A DNA stretch of 64,000 nucleotides from Siphonodentalium dalli (lineage: Eukaryota; Mollusca; Scaphopoda; Gadilida; Siphonodentaliidae). The notes under the pieces were generated by a model. That model was not told where the DNA came from. It was given only the letters and a program-made list of their open reading frames with translations, and did not search any database. This document shows, piece by piece, positions 8,915-19,096 of this stretch; the stretch's first letter is position 1, and each line of letters opens with the position of its first letter. A program made the position numbers and the translations under genes. Location of the stretch: contig CP136063.1 of NCBI GenBank assembly GCA_032622095.1, positions 12,875,814 to 12,939,813 of the forward strand, given 5' to 3'.

Positions 8915-9095
8915 GACCCAACCTTCTTGAAACCTTCAACCGTCAGTATCTTCGAAGAAAATCAACCTTCTTGAAATCTTCAAGCGTCAGTATCTTCGAA
9001 GAAAATCAACCTTCTTGAAATCTTCAAGCGTCAGTATCTTCGAAGAAAACCAATCTTCTTGAAAACGTCAAGCATCAGTATCTTCAAAGAAGATC
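8915..9095. repeat. 44-bp tandem repeat, about 4 copies
   Basis: CGTCAGTATCTTCGAAG recurs at 8941, 8985 and 9029, with a diverged copy at 9073, always 44 bp apart. A looser CATCAGCATCTTCAAAG pattern continues to about 9190. Confidence 0.85.
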
Positions 9096-9749
9096 ACCCA
9101 ACATCGTGTTAAGTAATCTGCATCAGCATCTTCAAAGAAGATCATCCAACATCCAACATCTGCATCAGCATCAGTATCTTCGAAGAAGACCCTCCAGTTC
9201 CCGTTAAGTAGGATACATCGATGTCTTGAAAGAAAATCAGCTAAATTTCTGTTTAAACTGTTTAAAGTGACATTTAATCTGGACCATGTCTCTAAAGAAG
9301 ATCGTCCACCTTCCGGTGAAAACTTATTGAAATTCATATTGTTACCTGGATCAGCATCTCGAGAAAAGATCAGTATCAGTGTCAGAATAGTCACTCATAG
9401 CTGAGGCGTTGTCCATCTCAACACTCAAGCTGACCGCAGATCAGAGTTACACTTTCCCGTGGTTCATCAGTATCCAAATCTGGGCAGAAAGCTCTAATGT
9501 TGGTTGTATGTCGATTGTGTCCCTATCTGTAGTTTTGGAGGATAATGAGTTTGCAGATTGTAATGAATTATTGAAAATTGGTAAAGAAATATTCTATATT
9601 AAGTTGTCATAAGGAGGTAATTTTAATATCTCATCGTAATAGGTCTTTTCGGTTAGGCTATTGGTATTGTTCTTCTGTTTACACGGTTAAAAATGTTGCC
9701 GTCGTAATTCAATCTCTTATGGGTACTGTATTTCCAAGATTGTTTTGAT

Positions 9750-9772
9750 TACCTTGATCTCCATCTCCCTAG
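9750..9772 (+). promoter_or_regulatory. Possible splice acceptor upstream of ORF3
   Basis: A pyrimidine-rich run, GATCTCCATCTCCCTAG, ends in AG at 9771-9772, 29 bp before the ORF3 ATG. ORF3 lies 1.45 kb after pol and would need a subgenomic message, as retroviral env does. A consensus donor, AAG|GTAAGT, is present inside pol (GT at 6515). The usual leader donor would have been lost with the 5' deletion. Purely inferential. Confidence 0.3.
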
Positions 9773-9801
9773 TTCTTTGTAAAGTTTTTCCTCCCTAAAA
9801 T

Positions 9802-12800
9802 ATGGACGTGGATAAGGAAAATATCAGCCCTAGAAGGGATTGGCGCCCAAAATTGTCTATCACGGAGAGGGTCCAGAAGGCATGTCGCAACCACTCGTTG
9901 ATGGATGTCACCACCTTGTTCAATGAGATTGGGTTTGATGATAACCTGCACGCCCCTCAGATTGAGGATCTGACCCTGATGCAATATCGGCTCGCGGTGT
10001 ACCAGAAAAACGCTCGATGGATCACGCGATGTAGACAAGATGCTAGACTATTTTTGGATGATACCTGGATAGATAACAAGCTTCCAAGTCTCGACGGAAA
10101 ACAGAAAATTTCTCGCCAGCGCCCGGCTACAAGACGCCCTACTGAAACAGAAACCATAGATACCAGAGATCACACCACCGTCCTTTATGAAATCTCTTCC
10201 TCTCGAAGAAACGACACCGAGGTTAGAAATTCCTCATATTCTTCCACGTCTTCCTCAGTAAAGCCACCGCCTTCCGCAGCATCATCTTCACAGTCATCCG
10301 TACTGCTTAACCAGGAGCAGCCTCCTTCTTCCAGACCTTCCGGTCAGAGACCTGCCATACCTTCTGCGTCGATGTCTTCTTCCTCGTTAGATCAACCGTT
10401 GCGACCGTACCGCGTACTGCGACCACGCTCCGAAGCCGAAAGGAACTGGTCTCACTCACATCAAAGACAAAGTCATTCCTCTCATAGAGAATCTCGACAA
10501 CCGCAGGGTGCATCTCGTGCAGATAGACGCCATTCACCACGTATTCCCCGAAACCATGGACGGCGGGACTCTAGGGCAACCATTCCCTATCGCCATTCTC
10601 CAGTAAGGAAATCTTCAATGCGCCACTCACCATATCCGAGATCTCAGGGGTCAGGGAGGGCACAGCCTTATGAACCACCCCTTCGAGAACGTCAACGTTC
10701 GGTCGCACCCTTTCGATCACATCAGGGTAACATGTCATTGCGGAGATCAAGGTCTTCTCCTTCTCGTAGGAATCCATCCAGTCTCGACTCGCGAGATATT
10801 GTGATTCCTTCAGCTCAGTCTTTTCGTAGGAATCCGCCCCGTCTCGACTCCCGAGATATTGGGATTCCTTCATCTCAGTCTTCTTCCCAGAAGAATCAGT
10901 CTCGTCTCGACTCCCGAGACATTGGGATTCCTCCGTTTCAGTCTTCCCGGATAGACCCGTCTCGTCTTGACTCCCAGGATAGAGGGGTCCATCCATCACC
11001 TTTTATCTTGCGGAATCCTCCCCGTCTCGAATCTCGAGGCTCTGAGGCTTCACCATTATATTCTTCTATTCTGAAGAATCCTCCCCGTCTCGAATCTCGA
11101 GGCTCTGAGGTTGCACCATTAAATAATTCTATTATGAGGAATTCGCCCAATCTCGATTCTCGAGATTCTGAGGGCCCATCATCATATTCTTCTGTTCTGG
11201 GGAACCTACCCCGTCTCGAATCCCGAGATTCTGAGGTTTCCAGTTTTAACGTCATGCCATTGACTGGGGGAGCTACGACAGAGATCAATACCTCTGTTAA
11301 ATCTACAGATTCTCGGGTAATTCTTCCCATGGAGTTACTGACTGAGGAAGTCAATTCTCTTCCTTCTTTGGAGACCTCTCTTGTTGAGCCAGGTGAGAAG
11401 CAGGTTAGCAGGAAAGTTCCACCTCGTAACGACACCAAGTGTCCTCTGTGCGGTCAACCGTCTAAGAAGATGAAACGGCATTGCATGGTCCATCATCTCC
11501 CTCAAACAGTCTGGGAATTTAGGACAGCAGATCAACCCCAACCGGAAGATTGGGAATTTCTTTTGCTCTTCCTTGCTAAACGTCTTAACTGTAGTCTCGC
11601 GGAGTTGATTGGAAAGTGTAACAACAGCTCCGTAAGGATGCCGTCTTCGAGCATCACACCCGATTGTTTGACCATGATGGCAGAATTTCAGTCTTTTCTT
11701 CACACACAGTATGATTGGCCAGTGGTGGGCAAGTTTTCTCTCCATCCCATAAACTCTGTGGCCGTGCTTCTGCACTGGAGACCTCTTTGCAATTTACTAC
11801 TCCAAATTCCCCTGGAGGGACAGAAGAGTTTTCGTAATCTTTGCCCAGGTCGCCTTTGCAATTTTGTAACCAGATCTGGGAAAGCTCGACTGAACCAGCA
11901 GCATCTGACCGCTGAATTGAACCTGACCAGTGTAAAGAAGTCCGATGGAGTACCCATATCCACAAAGAAGAAACCGGTTTATCCGAATCTCCACATCCAG
12001 ATATCAGGCGAGTCTTTTCCACCGCCCCATAAACTCCAGATAGAATGCGGACCTCCCCGGATTGTCAGCTGTTCCCCTCCAACTGCAGATCCTGCGATTT
12101 CAACGCTCCCCCCACCTTCTGAGGTTAAGATCAGCCACTCACCAGGTTCTGACAAGACTGTTCCACCTGTCCCGCAACCACCAATCTACACTCCAGATGC
12201 TGTTTCTACAGTTCTGGATCCAGGTGTACTTACTGTGGATGCTGTACGGACAGTTCCGATTCTCTCGGAATCTCCCACTGGGTCAATGGACACGACCCTG
12301 GTTCTGGGAAGTGACCCTCCCCTTACACCGGAGGTCAGCGACTCTGCCAACGTGGATAGTATTCTTGGGAGCCCATCAGGCCAGTGGCCTCCCCTCAGTG
12401 TTCCGCAGAATAGGATCAGCCGAATCACTCTTCCTATTCTTCCCCCACCTCGTGATTTTGGGCTAGCTAGAATGGCTGTAGATTCACACTTCCATTTAGA
12501 TCGCTTGCATGATTGTCTTAGAGGCTATCCGAAATTTGACATAGACGACATGCTCCAATATCGACCTTCGCCGTTCCCGACGACTCCTATCAACCTTATA
12601 GGTGGAGTGATGATCTTCTGTGATCCCTCCACTTACCCGGTTGACATCCGTGTTGATACCCCGTTTAAGACGGCCGTTGGTCTCCATCCAAAGAAAGCCG
12701 GTCTTTATTCATCTTACCATAAACGTCTCGATGAATTGTTTGCACATCCCGGTACGGTCGCAATTGGCGAAATTGGACTGGACCGGACTATGGCACCCAG

Positions 12801-13302
12801 CTACTGGGAGCAACAAGATTCTGTCTTTAGGGATATCGTCAAGTCTGCAGTACTATATCAGAAGCCCATAGTTCTTCATTTACGAGGTCTTGCGAATTTC
12901 CCTGCGGATGTCTATGCCCGAGGACACAAGATTGTCTCTGACGTCTGTCCTCCTAACCAACTAATTCATCTTCACTGCTTCAATGCTGGCGTGGAGGAGT
13001 TCCAACAGTGGAGCAACTCCTTTCCCCATTGCTACTTTGGTTTTACGGCTGCTGTGACATTCTTCAACGTGTCTCAGAAAAGGGCGTTGCAAGCCATACC
13101 TTCTTCCCGTCTTTTGTTGGAAACTGACTCTCCCTACTTTGGTCATCCTTGGGGAGCCGAAATCAGTAGCCCCGCCTATATTGGAAATGTTGCACGAGTC
13201 GTATCTGACATCCGGAACGAAAGTCTTCAGGACATCTTACAAGCAACGATTCTGAATACTAGCCGGTTTTACGGAACACCTGTTCCGGGGAACTTCCTTT
13301 AA
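9802..13302 (+). CDS. ORF3: retrotransposon-borne TatD-family nuclease with long Ser/Arg-rich N-terminus
   Basis: Intact 1166-residue protein from ATG 9802. Residues 1-110 form an unrecognised, probably folded segment. Residues ~130-330 are Ser/Arg/Pro-rich, and ~320-480 hold about eight ~20-residue repeats of NPPRLDSRDIGIPSSQSS type. Residues 547-565 fit a C2H2-like finger (CPLC then H560 and H564 or H565). Residues ~566-690 are an unrecognised globular-looking region, followed by a proline-rich linker. Residues 891-1166 are a complete TatD hydrolase domain with HxH (H896, H898), E990 in AIGEIGLD, H1026, H1058 in LHCF, and D1109 in LETDSPY. TatD proteins are metal-dependent 3'-5' exonucleases or DNases; the long-tailed metazoan relative is TATDN2. 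The gene is co-oriented with pol, inside the LTR boundaries. All metal ligands are present, so activity is plausible, but the role in the element is unknown. Confidence 0.9.
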   Translation: MDVDKENISPRRDWRPKLSITERVQKACRNHSLMDVTTLFNEIGFDDNLHAPQIEDLTLMQYRLAVYQKNARWITRCRQDARLFLDDTWIDNKLPSLDGKQKISRQRPATRRPTETETIDTRDHTTVLYEISSSRRNDTEVRNSSYSSTSSSVKPPPSAASSSQSSVLLNQEQPPSSRPSGQRPAIPSASMSSSSLDQPLRPYRVLRPRSEAERNWSHSHQRQSHSSHRESRQPQGASRADRRHSPRIPRNHGRRDSRATIPYRHSPVRKSSMRHSPYPRSQGSGRAQPYEPPLRERQRSVAPFRSHQGNMSLRRSRSSPSRRNPSSLDSRDIVIPSAQSFRRNPPRLDSRDIGIPSSQSSSQKNQSRLDSRDIGIPPFQSSRIDPSRLDSQDRGVHPSPFILRNPPRLESRGSEASPLYSSILKNPPRLESRGSEVAPLNNSIMRNSPNLDSRDSEGPSSYSSVLGNLPRLESRDSEVSSFNVMPLTGGATTEINTSVKSTDSRVILPMELLTEEVNSLPSLETSLVEPGEKQVSRKVPPRNDTKCPLCGQPSKKMKRHCMVHHLPQTVWEFRTADQPQPEDWEFLLLFLAKRLNCSLAELIGKCNNSSVRMPSSSITPDCLTMMAEFQSFLHTQYDWPVVGKFSLHPINSVAVLLHWRPLCNLLLQIPLEGQKSFRNLCPGRLCNFVTRSGKARLNQQHLTAELNLTSVKKSDGVPISTKKKPVYPNLHIQISGESFPPPHKLQIECGPPRIVSCSPPTADPAISTLPPPSEVKISHSPGSDKTVPPVPQPPIYTPDAVSTVLDPGVLTVDAVRTVPILSESPTGSMDTTLVLGSDPPLTPEVSDSANVDSILGSPSGQWPPLSVPQNRISRITLPILPPPRDFGLARMAVDSHFHLDRLHDCLRGYPKFDIDDMLQYRPSPFPTTPINLIGGVMIFCDPSTYPVDIRVDTPFKTAVGLHPKKAGLYSSYHKRLDELFAHPGTVAIGEIGLDRTMAPSYWEQQDSVFRDIVKSAVLYQKPIVLHLRGLANFPADVYARGHKIVSDVCPPNQLIHLHCFNAGVEEFQQWSNSFPHCYFGFTAAVTFFNVSQKRALQAIPSSRLLLETDSPYFGHPWGAEISSPAYIGNVARVVSDIRNESLQDILQATILNTSRFYGTPVPGNFL

Positions 13303-14577
13303 TATTCTCTCCCTCAGTCGGGACCAACCGCCACATCGGCGTTTCTTTGTGTATTATATTGTAATGTTTCAACTAGCCGGACCAATGAAGTAATCATCAT
13401 TCCTGTTTTTCATGGTAGAATTATCATCTTCCCCTTTAGTAGAATTCCCGTATATACTCCGGAACTCCTCTTGGACTAGACGGACCCATCATGATTCCTG
13501 TTTTAGATAACGTTGGAAACCAATTAATTTGTCAAATGTTTGAGTATTCTTCCATATATTTCCCCGTAGGTTCACTAAACAAGTCTGAGGTGACTGAATC
13601 AATTGGATAGTATTGTTGGGTGTATGGAAGCATATCACGAGTATCTGTATTGTCTATTTAGTCAGGAAGTAATAATGGGATTCTATATTCATAAGTTAAC
13701 ATGGTTTATTATAAAGTATTATATATCACATTAAGTTTGTCAAGTTGAAACTAAACAGAGCCCCTATTCTATTTAACACAGAGGTTATTAATCACATTAA
13801 TTCATAAGTAAGCATAATAAATGGTAATTTCCACCTGTCAGCCATGGTGTCAGAAAGAGTGCGTCTTTCTTGTTCAGTGTCCAGTTCTGTTTCCTCTGTC
13901 TTTGGAGATACAGGGAGTCCTTTCTACATCCATATTTCGGCCAGGCCAACTGGACATCTTTTCTTAACCACACCACTGTCTTTATGCTATTTTTGGCACT
14001 ACAACGCGGGGATCCGTGTTTGCTTCGTCGCCAATGAAACCAAACAGGACATTGTATTCAGGTTTAACATCATGGTTTATTCTATCATACATTGTCACAA
14101 TTCATGATAACACAAGATGTCAGCCAAATAGGTGCTTCTTGCTCGGTATTCAGTTCTGTTCTAAAATAATAAAAGGAATCTACTCTCTGTATATAATATG
14201 GTCAATAAAGTAATAGGACATTGAATTCTCTATTTAACCTAATTCGTTATAATAGCAAGAATGGGTCTTGCTCGGTCAGCGATCAGTTATGTTTTGTCAT
14301 ACTGGGTCGCTAAGATTTTGTAAATATGTTATGAGTTTGTCTGATCCGGCCCGAGGAACTATTGTAGATGCGAGTTTCTCGTTCTGCTGGTCCTCCTTGG
14401 TATTGAGCTTGTCCTTTTCGCTGAGAAGAAGTCTTCATTCTCCTTGTCTGACAGCCTTGCCCAACCAGATGCCGGCCTGGAAGCGAGCACATCGTTCCAT
14501 ATATTCTTTGTTTAATGCACTCGAGAGAGGAAACAGCTCCACAACAATCTTGGGTAACGAGGTCACCCGACCCAGAC
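13303..14577 (+). other. Non-coding 3' spacer of the element, first part
   Basis: AT-rich sequence after ORF3 with no frame longer than about 100 residues and no recognisable domain. It may be the 3' UTR of ORF3 or decayed coding sequence. Confidence 0.6.
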
Positions 14578-14845
14578 TGACATGAGAAATGAACCCCAAA
14601 TGAAGACTTCCTAGTCTGATGTAGTGGTTCTATATATCATCTTTGTCACCATAATCCGTCCGAACCAAGATCGATACGAGAAATGAACCCCAAATGAAGA
14701 CTTCCTGGTCTGATGTAGTGGTTCTCTATATCGTCTTTGCCGCCTCAATCCGTCCGAACCATGACTAACCCAGGAAAGGAATCTCGATGAAGACTCTTGG
14801 GTCTGATGTATTGATTCCCTGTATCGTCTATGCCACCATAATTCG
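14578..14845. repeat. 94-bp tandem repeat, about 3 copies
   Basis: GAGAAATGAACCCCAAATG occurs at 14584 and 14678, and a diverged third unit starts near 14772. Each unit also carries TCTGATGTAGTGGTTC-like and CGTCTTTG blocks. Confidence 0.8.
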
Positions 14846-14995
14846 CAAATCACAACGAATAGCAAAGGCACTAGTCTAGTTGGAAGGATCAGGGCCCTGA
14901 TGACGACGGTCGGCGTCTACCCGAAGATTTAAGCTGAGTAGAATCCTCAAGGGAGCATCATGTTGTACATATGTATATTCTGCATTATTTCCTGT

Positions 14996-15235
14996 CCCAC
15001 GGAGCATCCGAATAAACTCATTCTTCCACGGAGCATCCGAATAAACTCATTTCGTCCACGAAGCGTTCCGAGGAATCCAATTCTTCTACAGAGCATCTGA
15101 ATCGACTCATTCCTCCATGGAGCCTCCAAATAAACTCATTTCGTCCGCTGAGCGTTCCAGAAAATTCAACCCTTCTACGAAGCATCCGGCGGGACTCATT
15201 TCTTCTATGGAGCATCCGGGGTCTTTCATTTCTTC
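14996..15235. repeat. ~30-bp tandem repeat, about 8 copies
   Basis: GGAGCATCCGAATAAACTCA and variants recur every 29-30 bp up to just before the polypurine tract. Position next to the tract suggests it belongs to the element, not the host. Confidence 0.85.
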
Positions 15236-15286
15236 AATTCAGATGTCTGGTTTATCTCACTCCACCGGAGATGGAGCCAATTCTTC

Positions 15287-15300
15287 AAAGTGAGGGGGAA
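15287..15300 (+). promoter_or_regulatory. Polypurine tract (plus-strand primer)
   Basis: AAAGTGAGGGGGAA is a 14-base all-purine run that abuts the LTR start TGTAGCGG. It is the expected primer for plus-strand DNA synthesis in LTR elements and fixes the left edge of the 3' LTR at 15301. Confidence 0.92.
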
Positions 15301-15530
15301 TGTAGCGGTTTTGGCCTCTTGTTCCACCGAGATCCTCCGGAAACCCACGGAGATGTATCTACACCACTCGGAACGACTCACGTGACCCGACTCTTCCCGA
15401 AGGTGACGTCATCCGGGAATTCACGACACTTCAACGACAGCCTTCAAACCGACAACATCGCTCCGCGCTCAAGACTTCTATAATAGGTAATTTCATTAGA
15501 TAACATCACTTATAAACCCTAATCATGTTA
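15301..15530 (+). repeat. 3' LTR (about 230 bp)
   Basis: It begins TGTAGCGG after the polypurine tract, and its first 19 bases match the 5' remnant. It ends near 15530, just before the TAGGTT duplication. A TATAATA-like box lies at about 15478-15484. The end is not a clean CA, so the right edge is good to within a few bases. Confidence 0.85.
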
Positions 15531-15536
15531 TAGGTT
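15531..15536. repeat. Right target-site duplication (TAGGTT)
   Basis: Matches 2297-2302 and is followed by resumed minisatellite sequence. Confidence 0.75.
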
Positions 15537-15645
15537 ATATCAGTGTATATAGCGCGGTATAAATTCATTCACACAGAATAACTGTAGGTCATATAGCGCG
15601 GTATAAATCCATTAGCACAGAATAACTGTAGGTTATATAGCGCAG
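15537..15645. repeat. 44-bp minisatellite, right half
   Basis: Two further units with the AGCGCGGTAT and ATAACTGTAGGT blocks seen at 2185-2302. They continue the array interrupted by the retrotransposon. Confidence 0.85.
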
Positions 15646-16550
15646 TAGAAAAGACCTAAAGTCTAAAATAATCACAAATGTGGAGATACGTTATGAAGAA
15701 TTAAATGAACAACGTGCTATCGCGACTAAAACCATAATGATCCGAAATATAAAACTGGTCACACATATCATATACACACAAAGCACGCTCACATTAAACG
15801 CAGTCATAAAACTTCAATACTGCAGCGAAGTTCGAATGGAGTATATTACTACAAGGAATGATTGCAATGAACTACATGTATCATGGTCACCTGACTGGAA
15901 TATCAGGAACACTTGAAAGGATTTACATCATTTTATATAGCAGCATATTATATCGAATCATTTTGTATAACATTAGAATAATTGTCATTGTATCGATGTG
16001 TCGCGGTCAATTGGGTTGGCTTGGTGGACGAGTTCATTTGTACTCAGAATTCTCATCGGTCGCTGCTTCTCTCCGATTGGCTGAGATCTCGTTGCTTGAT
16101 TGGACAGCACCCAATGTTTATTGATGATTCGTTTTGACAGCGGCTCATTGTTTACATCCGACCACGTGCATTACATTTACTATTTCCTAAATTCACTACA
16201 ATACATAATGGCGGAATGATCGCGTATCAAAGGACGATGTAAATCCCGTATTCTCTTGAGTTCATATGCATCGCAGTCTATAATATACGAAGATGGTCAG
16301 AAGCCATTGTCAACAACGAGAGTGTATCGTTATTCCATTCGTATACTTACAGATAAAAATATGTTTGTATTGTTATTTACAATATCGTAAATAGCATTTC
16401 ACAATCGTGTCATACGTGTGCATCCTTATGACATGTTCCACATGTTCTCACGTATCAAACTGCCAGTAACCCTCCATATAAGTTAGTTTAGTTACACCTC
16501 CTGTACTTGGGTATCAAGATTATTCTAAAAGTTTTAAATTACATACATAC
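15646..16550. other. No recognised gene
   Basis: AT-rich sequence with no convincing coding frame. Two ATTGG (inverted CCAAT) boxes occur at about 16070-16110 and could be promoter-like, but no transcript start can be supported. Confidence 0.5.
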
Positions 16551-17170
16551 GCTTCATCTCATGGACTTGGTGTTATACTGTACCAAGAATCTGAAGGTCA
16601 CAATAGAGTAATTGCTTATGCCAGTCGAAGTTTAAATGCAGCAGAAAAGAACCCTACCCTGCACATAAGCTGGAATTCTTAGTCTTAAGTGGGCAGTTAC
16701 CGACAAATTCATGGATTACTTGTATGGCAACAAATTTGTGGTGTTTACTGACAATAATCCACTTACCTATGCTCTTTCCACTGCAAAACTGGATGCAACT
16801 GCTCACCGATGGCTCGCAGCTCTCTCTGCATAATTTTATGACTTCGAGATCTTTTATCGACCTGACAAATCCAATGCAGATGCAGATGGTATGTCGCGCC
16901 TTCCAAGCAAGCAGGATATGGAGGACAACCACAAGATTTCAAGAGAATATGTGAAGACCGTGTCCAAATCCATGCAATTTCTGCAGCCTTATGCCCAGTT
17001 TTTGTGCTTCTCAGATATGTGATTGATGATCCTGATCAAGGTATGGGGTTAGATGATATGACACATATTGACTGACGAAGACTACAGGACAAGGACGCAT
17101 TGATTGGACCATGGATGACAGCAGAGAGAAGTGGTACTCGTCGAACCAAAGGTACGTTTGAGCCATCCAA
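16551..17170 (+). pseudogene. Ty3/gypsy RNase H fragment, frameshifted
   Basis: Translation across two or more frames gives a gypsy RNase H: SHGLGVILYQ, then VIAYASRSLNAAEKN, KLEFLVLKWAV, VVFTDNNPLTYAL, HRWLAALSA and FYRPDKSNADADGMSRLP. The reading shifts frame near 16660 and meets a stop near 16830. Trailing sequence (KDALIGPW) resembles the RH-IN connection. No LTRs flank it. The residues differ from the intact element upstream, so this is an older, different family. Confidence 0.8.
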
Positions 17171-19096
17171 AGAAAATTATGCCTTTTTAGAATATAGTAT
17201 ATGCCGGTATAGTGGAATATTTTGTGTAAATAATGTTTTTAATAGTGTAGTCATGTCATATGTTGGATGTAAACCAAAAAAAATAGTTCATTTGAAATGT
17301 TGATTAGCCTTTTGTTATAAACACATTTGTTTGAAGATTGTATTGTATCTTCATGTGATTTATATTGTCTGTGAGTAATTTAACATATATATGTATTCTG
17401 AGCTATTGGATATGTTATGGCGGGTTTCTTTTGTTATTCCACCCGCAATCAGCATGGACAATCTGAGCTGAACTGCATGTTATGTGAGAGACTCTTTGTG
17501 ATATTGCCAATAACAACAGCAGTTACTGTTAAGTCAGCAATGACAATAATGTCATTTTTTTCATCAGGTGTGAGGATGTAATAGTGTTGTACTTTACGTT
17601 ATTTTCAGTTGGATGTAATAGTGTGGTACTTTATGGTATTTTCAGCTTCTAAACAGTATTACTATTAATCGGCAACAAAGGGTTAACTCATTGCAATATT
17701 TCTATTGTATTCCTTATTTGATACTAACACGCGCATGCGCAGTTTGTATTGGTTGCCACATTTCCTTATTTGGCTATCCAATCACGTCGTGAATATTGAG
17801 TGAGTCGATTGTTGTTCATGCTTCATTATTTCCCACCATGCACTAATTTGTTCTCTTTCTTAAATTGTCATCGTCCATGGCGGATGTTCATGTAGCTGTC
17901 TATTCAGTACATTGTGATAAAACGTGGCTTTGTCGGACTGACAGGTAAATATCAATTTCATAGTTTATATATGCCTTTACTATTGTTGCTACCCAGCAAT
18001 TTTATATCTATTATAATTTATATAAAACGCTGAAACTAGTAAATTGTATTCTGTGATAAACTGTTTTATCAAAGTCTCTAAATTAATGAATCATTGTAAT
18101 AAAACCGCCATTTTTATAAAATGTTGTCATGTGATTGTAAATGGCTACATTTTTGTAAAGCCTGTGCTTTTTTGATTTGATATAAAGTCATTTTATGTCA
18201 TTTTAGTCAGTGGATAATTTTGAAATAGTTTTCATAATTTCGATGCTAAAGTAAAACTGTATCTGCTGCAAACTAATCATAATTTTAATATATGTTGTTC
18301 AATTTTTTACAGGGCTACAACTGATTTGATTTATTTATTCATCACTTCACCTATACATCGATAATATAGAATATTTGCAATCATACACGACTTCTGTTTT
18401 GTGAACCCAACCACCCCGAGATGACAAAACTACGAGTAGGCTATCTACTGCGGTCTAGTTCAAAATTTATCGGTATCAATCTTTTGTTACTTCTGTTAGA
18501 ACTTTGCCTATTGATTTCTGCGATGTGACAAAGTCTAACTTGCGTACATTTCCGACATGATCGGACATTGAAAACAGACGGGGCGAAAGAGGGGTCAATA
18601 TAAAGTTGTCTCACCTAATTCCTCTCGTCTTGTTTCCGTGGTCCGTTTATAATGGTCGTAATCGTGGGCTGGTCCGTAGTTGCTGTCCGTGATGGCAGGT
18701 ATATGAAGATGATCAAGGTGAAATTAGTTGGATATTGACAACCGTCCTAAATAAGTAGATACTCGACAAAGTCCAATGTTGATTTGTCCGTTCGCAGTCG
18801 AAACGATGAGAGACAGAGAGCGAGAGTCCCGTATTCCTGCGCGCCACGATCTTGGCCCTTTTTTCGCTAACAACGTGCGTCCACCCAGCGCCTTGGATTC
18901 TGTCACCTGATGTCGTGACCTTTCACGTGATGTTTAACAACAACAATAGTCAGCAAACACATGTGCACAGTCCACGTGTACCTCAACATTCACCACACTT
19001 TTAACAGCGTTCAATGAACAAAGGAAATCTGTGTTTCGTGTTGAAAATTATTTGTTTCGTATATTGAAATTAGGGAACAAAATAGACATTCCCTTA
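17171..19096. other. No recognised gene
   Basis: AT-rich intergenic sequence. Short open frames lack similarity to known domains. A GTTGGATGTAATAGTGTGGTACTTTA-like segment is partly duplicated near 17570-17650; no other structure was noticed. Confidence 0.5.

Larger units (their letters stand above)
8351..9801 (+). other. Non-coding spacer of the element between pol and ORF3
   Basis: No protein was recognised here. The spacer is rich in short tandem repeats: CTTCCAGT/CTTCCGT-type low complexity at about 8670-8870, then a 44-bp repeat. The last ~50 bp before ORF3 is pyrimidine-rich and ends in a possible splice acceptor at 9771-9772. Confidence 0.7.
2303..15530 (+). mobile_element. Ty3/gypsy-type LTR retrotransposon with PHD-tailed integrase and TatD-nuclease ORF
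   Basis: The ~13.2-kb element runs in order: 19-bp 5' LTR remnant, truncated gag, -1 frameshift signal, pol (PR-RT-RH-IN-GPY/F x2-PHD), ~1.45-kb spacer, 1166-residue ORF3 with TatD domain, ~2-kb spacer, polypurine tract, 230-bp 3' LTR. The RT-RH-IN order defines the Ty3/gypsy superfamily. A TAGGTT duplication brackets it and the host minisatellite is split. It is long for the superfamily because of ORF3 and two repeat-rich spacers. The copy has lost the 5' LTR, primer-binding site and gag N-terminus in one deletion, so it cannot replicate by itself. Pol and ORF3 are nevertheless uninterrupted, which suggests the deletion is recent. Confidence 0.9.

Noticed and set aside
2303-15530. Endogenous retrovirus with an envelope in ORF3
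   Set aside because: ORF3 has no signal peptide or membrane segments and ends in a TatD nuclease domain, so it is not an envelope gene.
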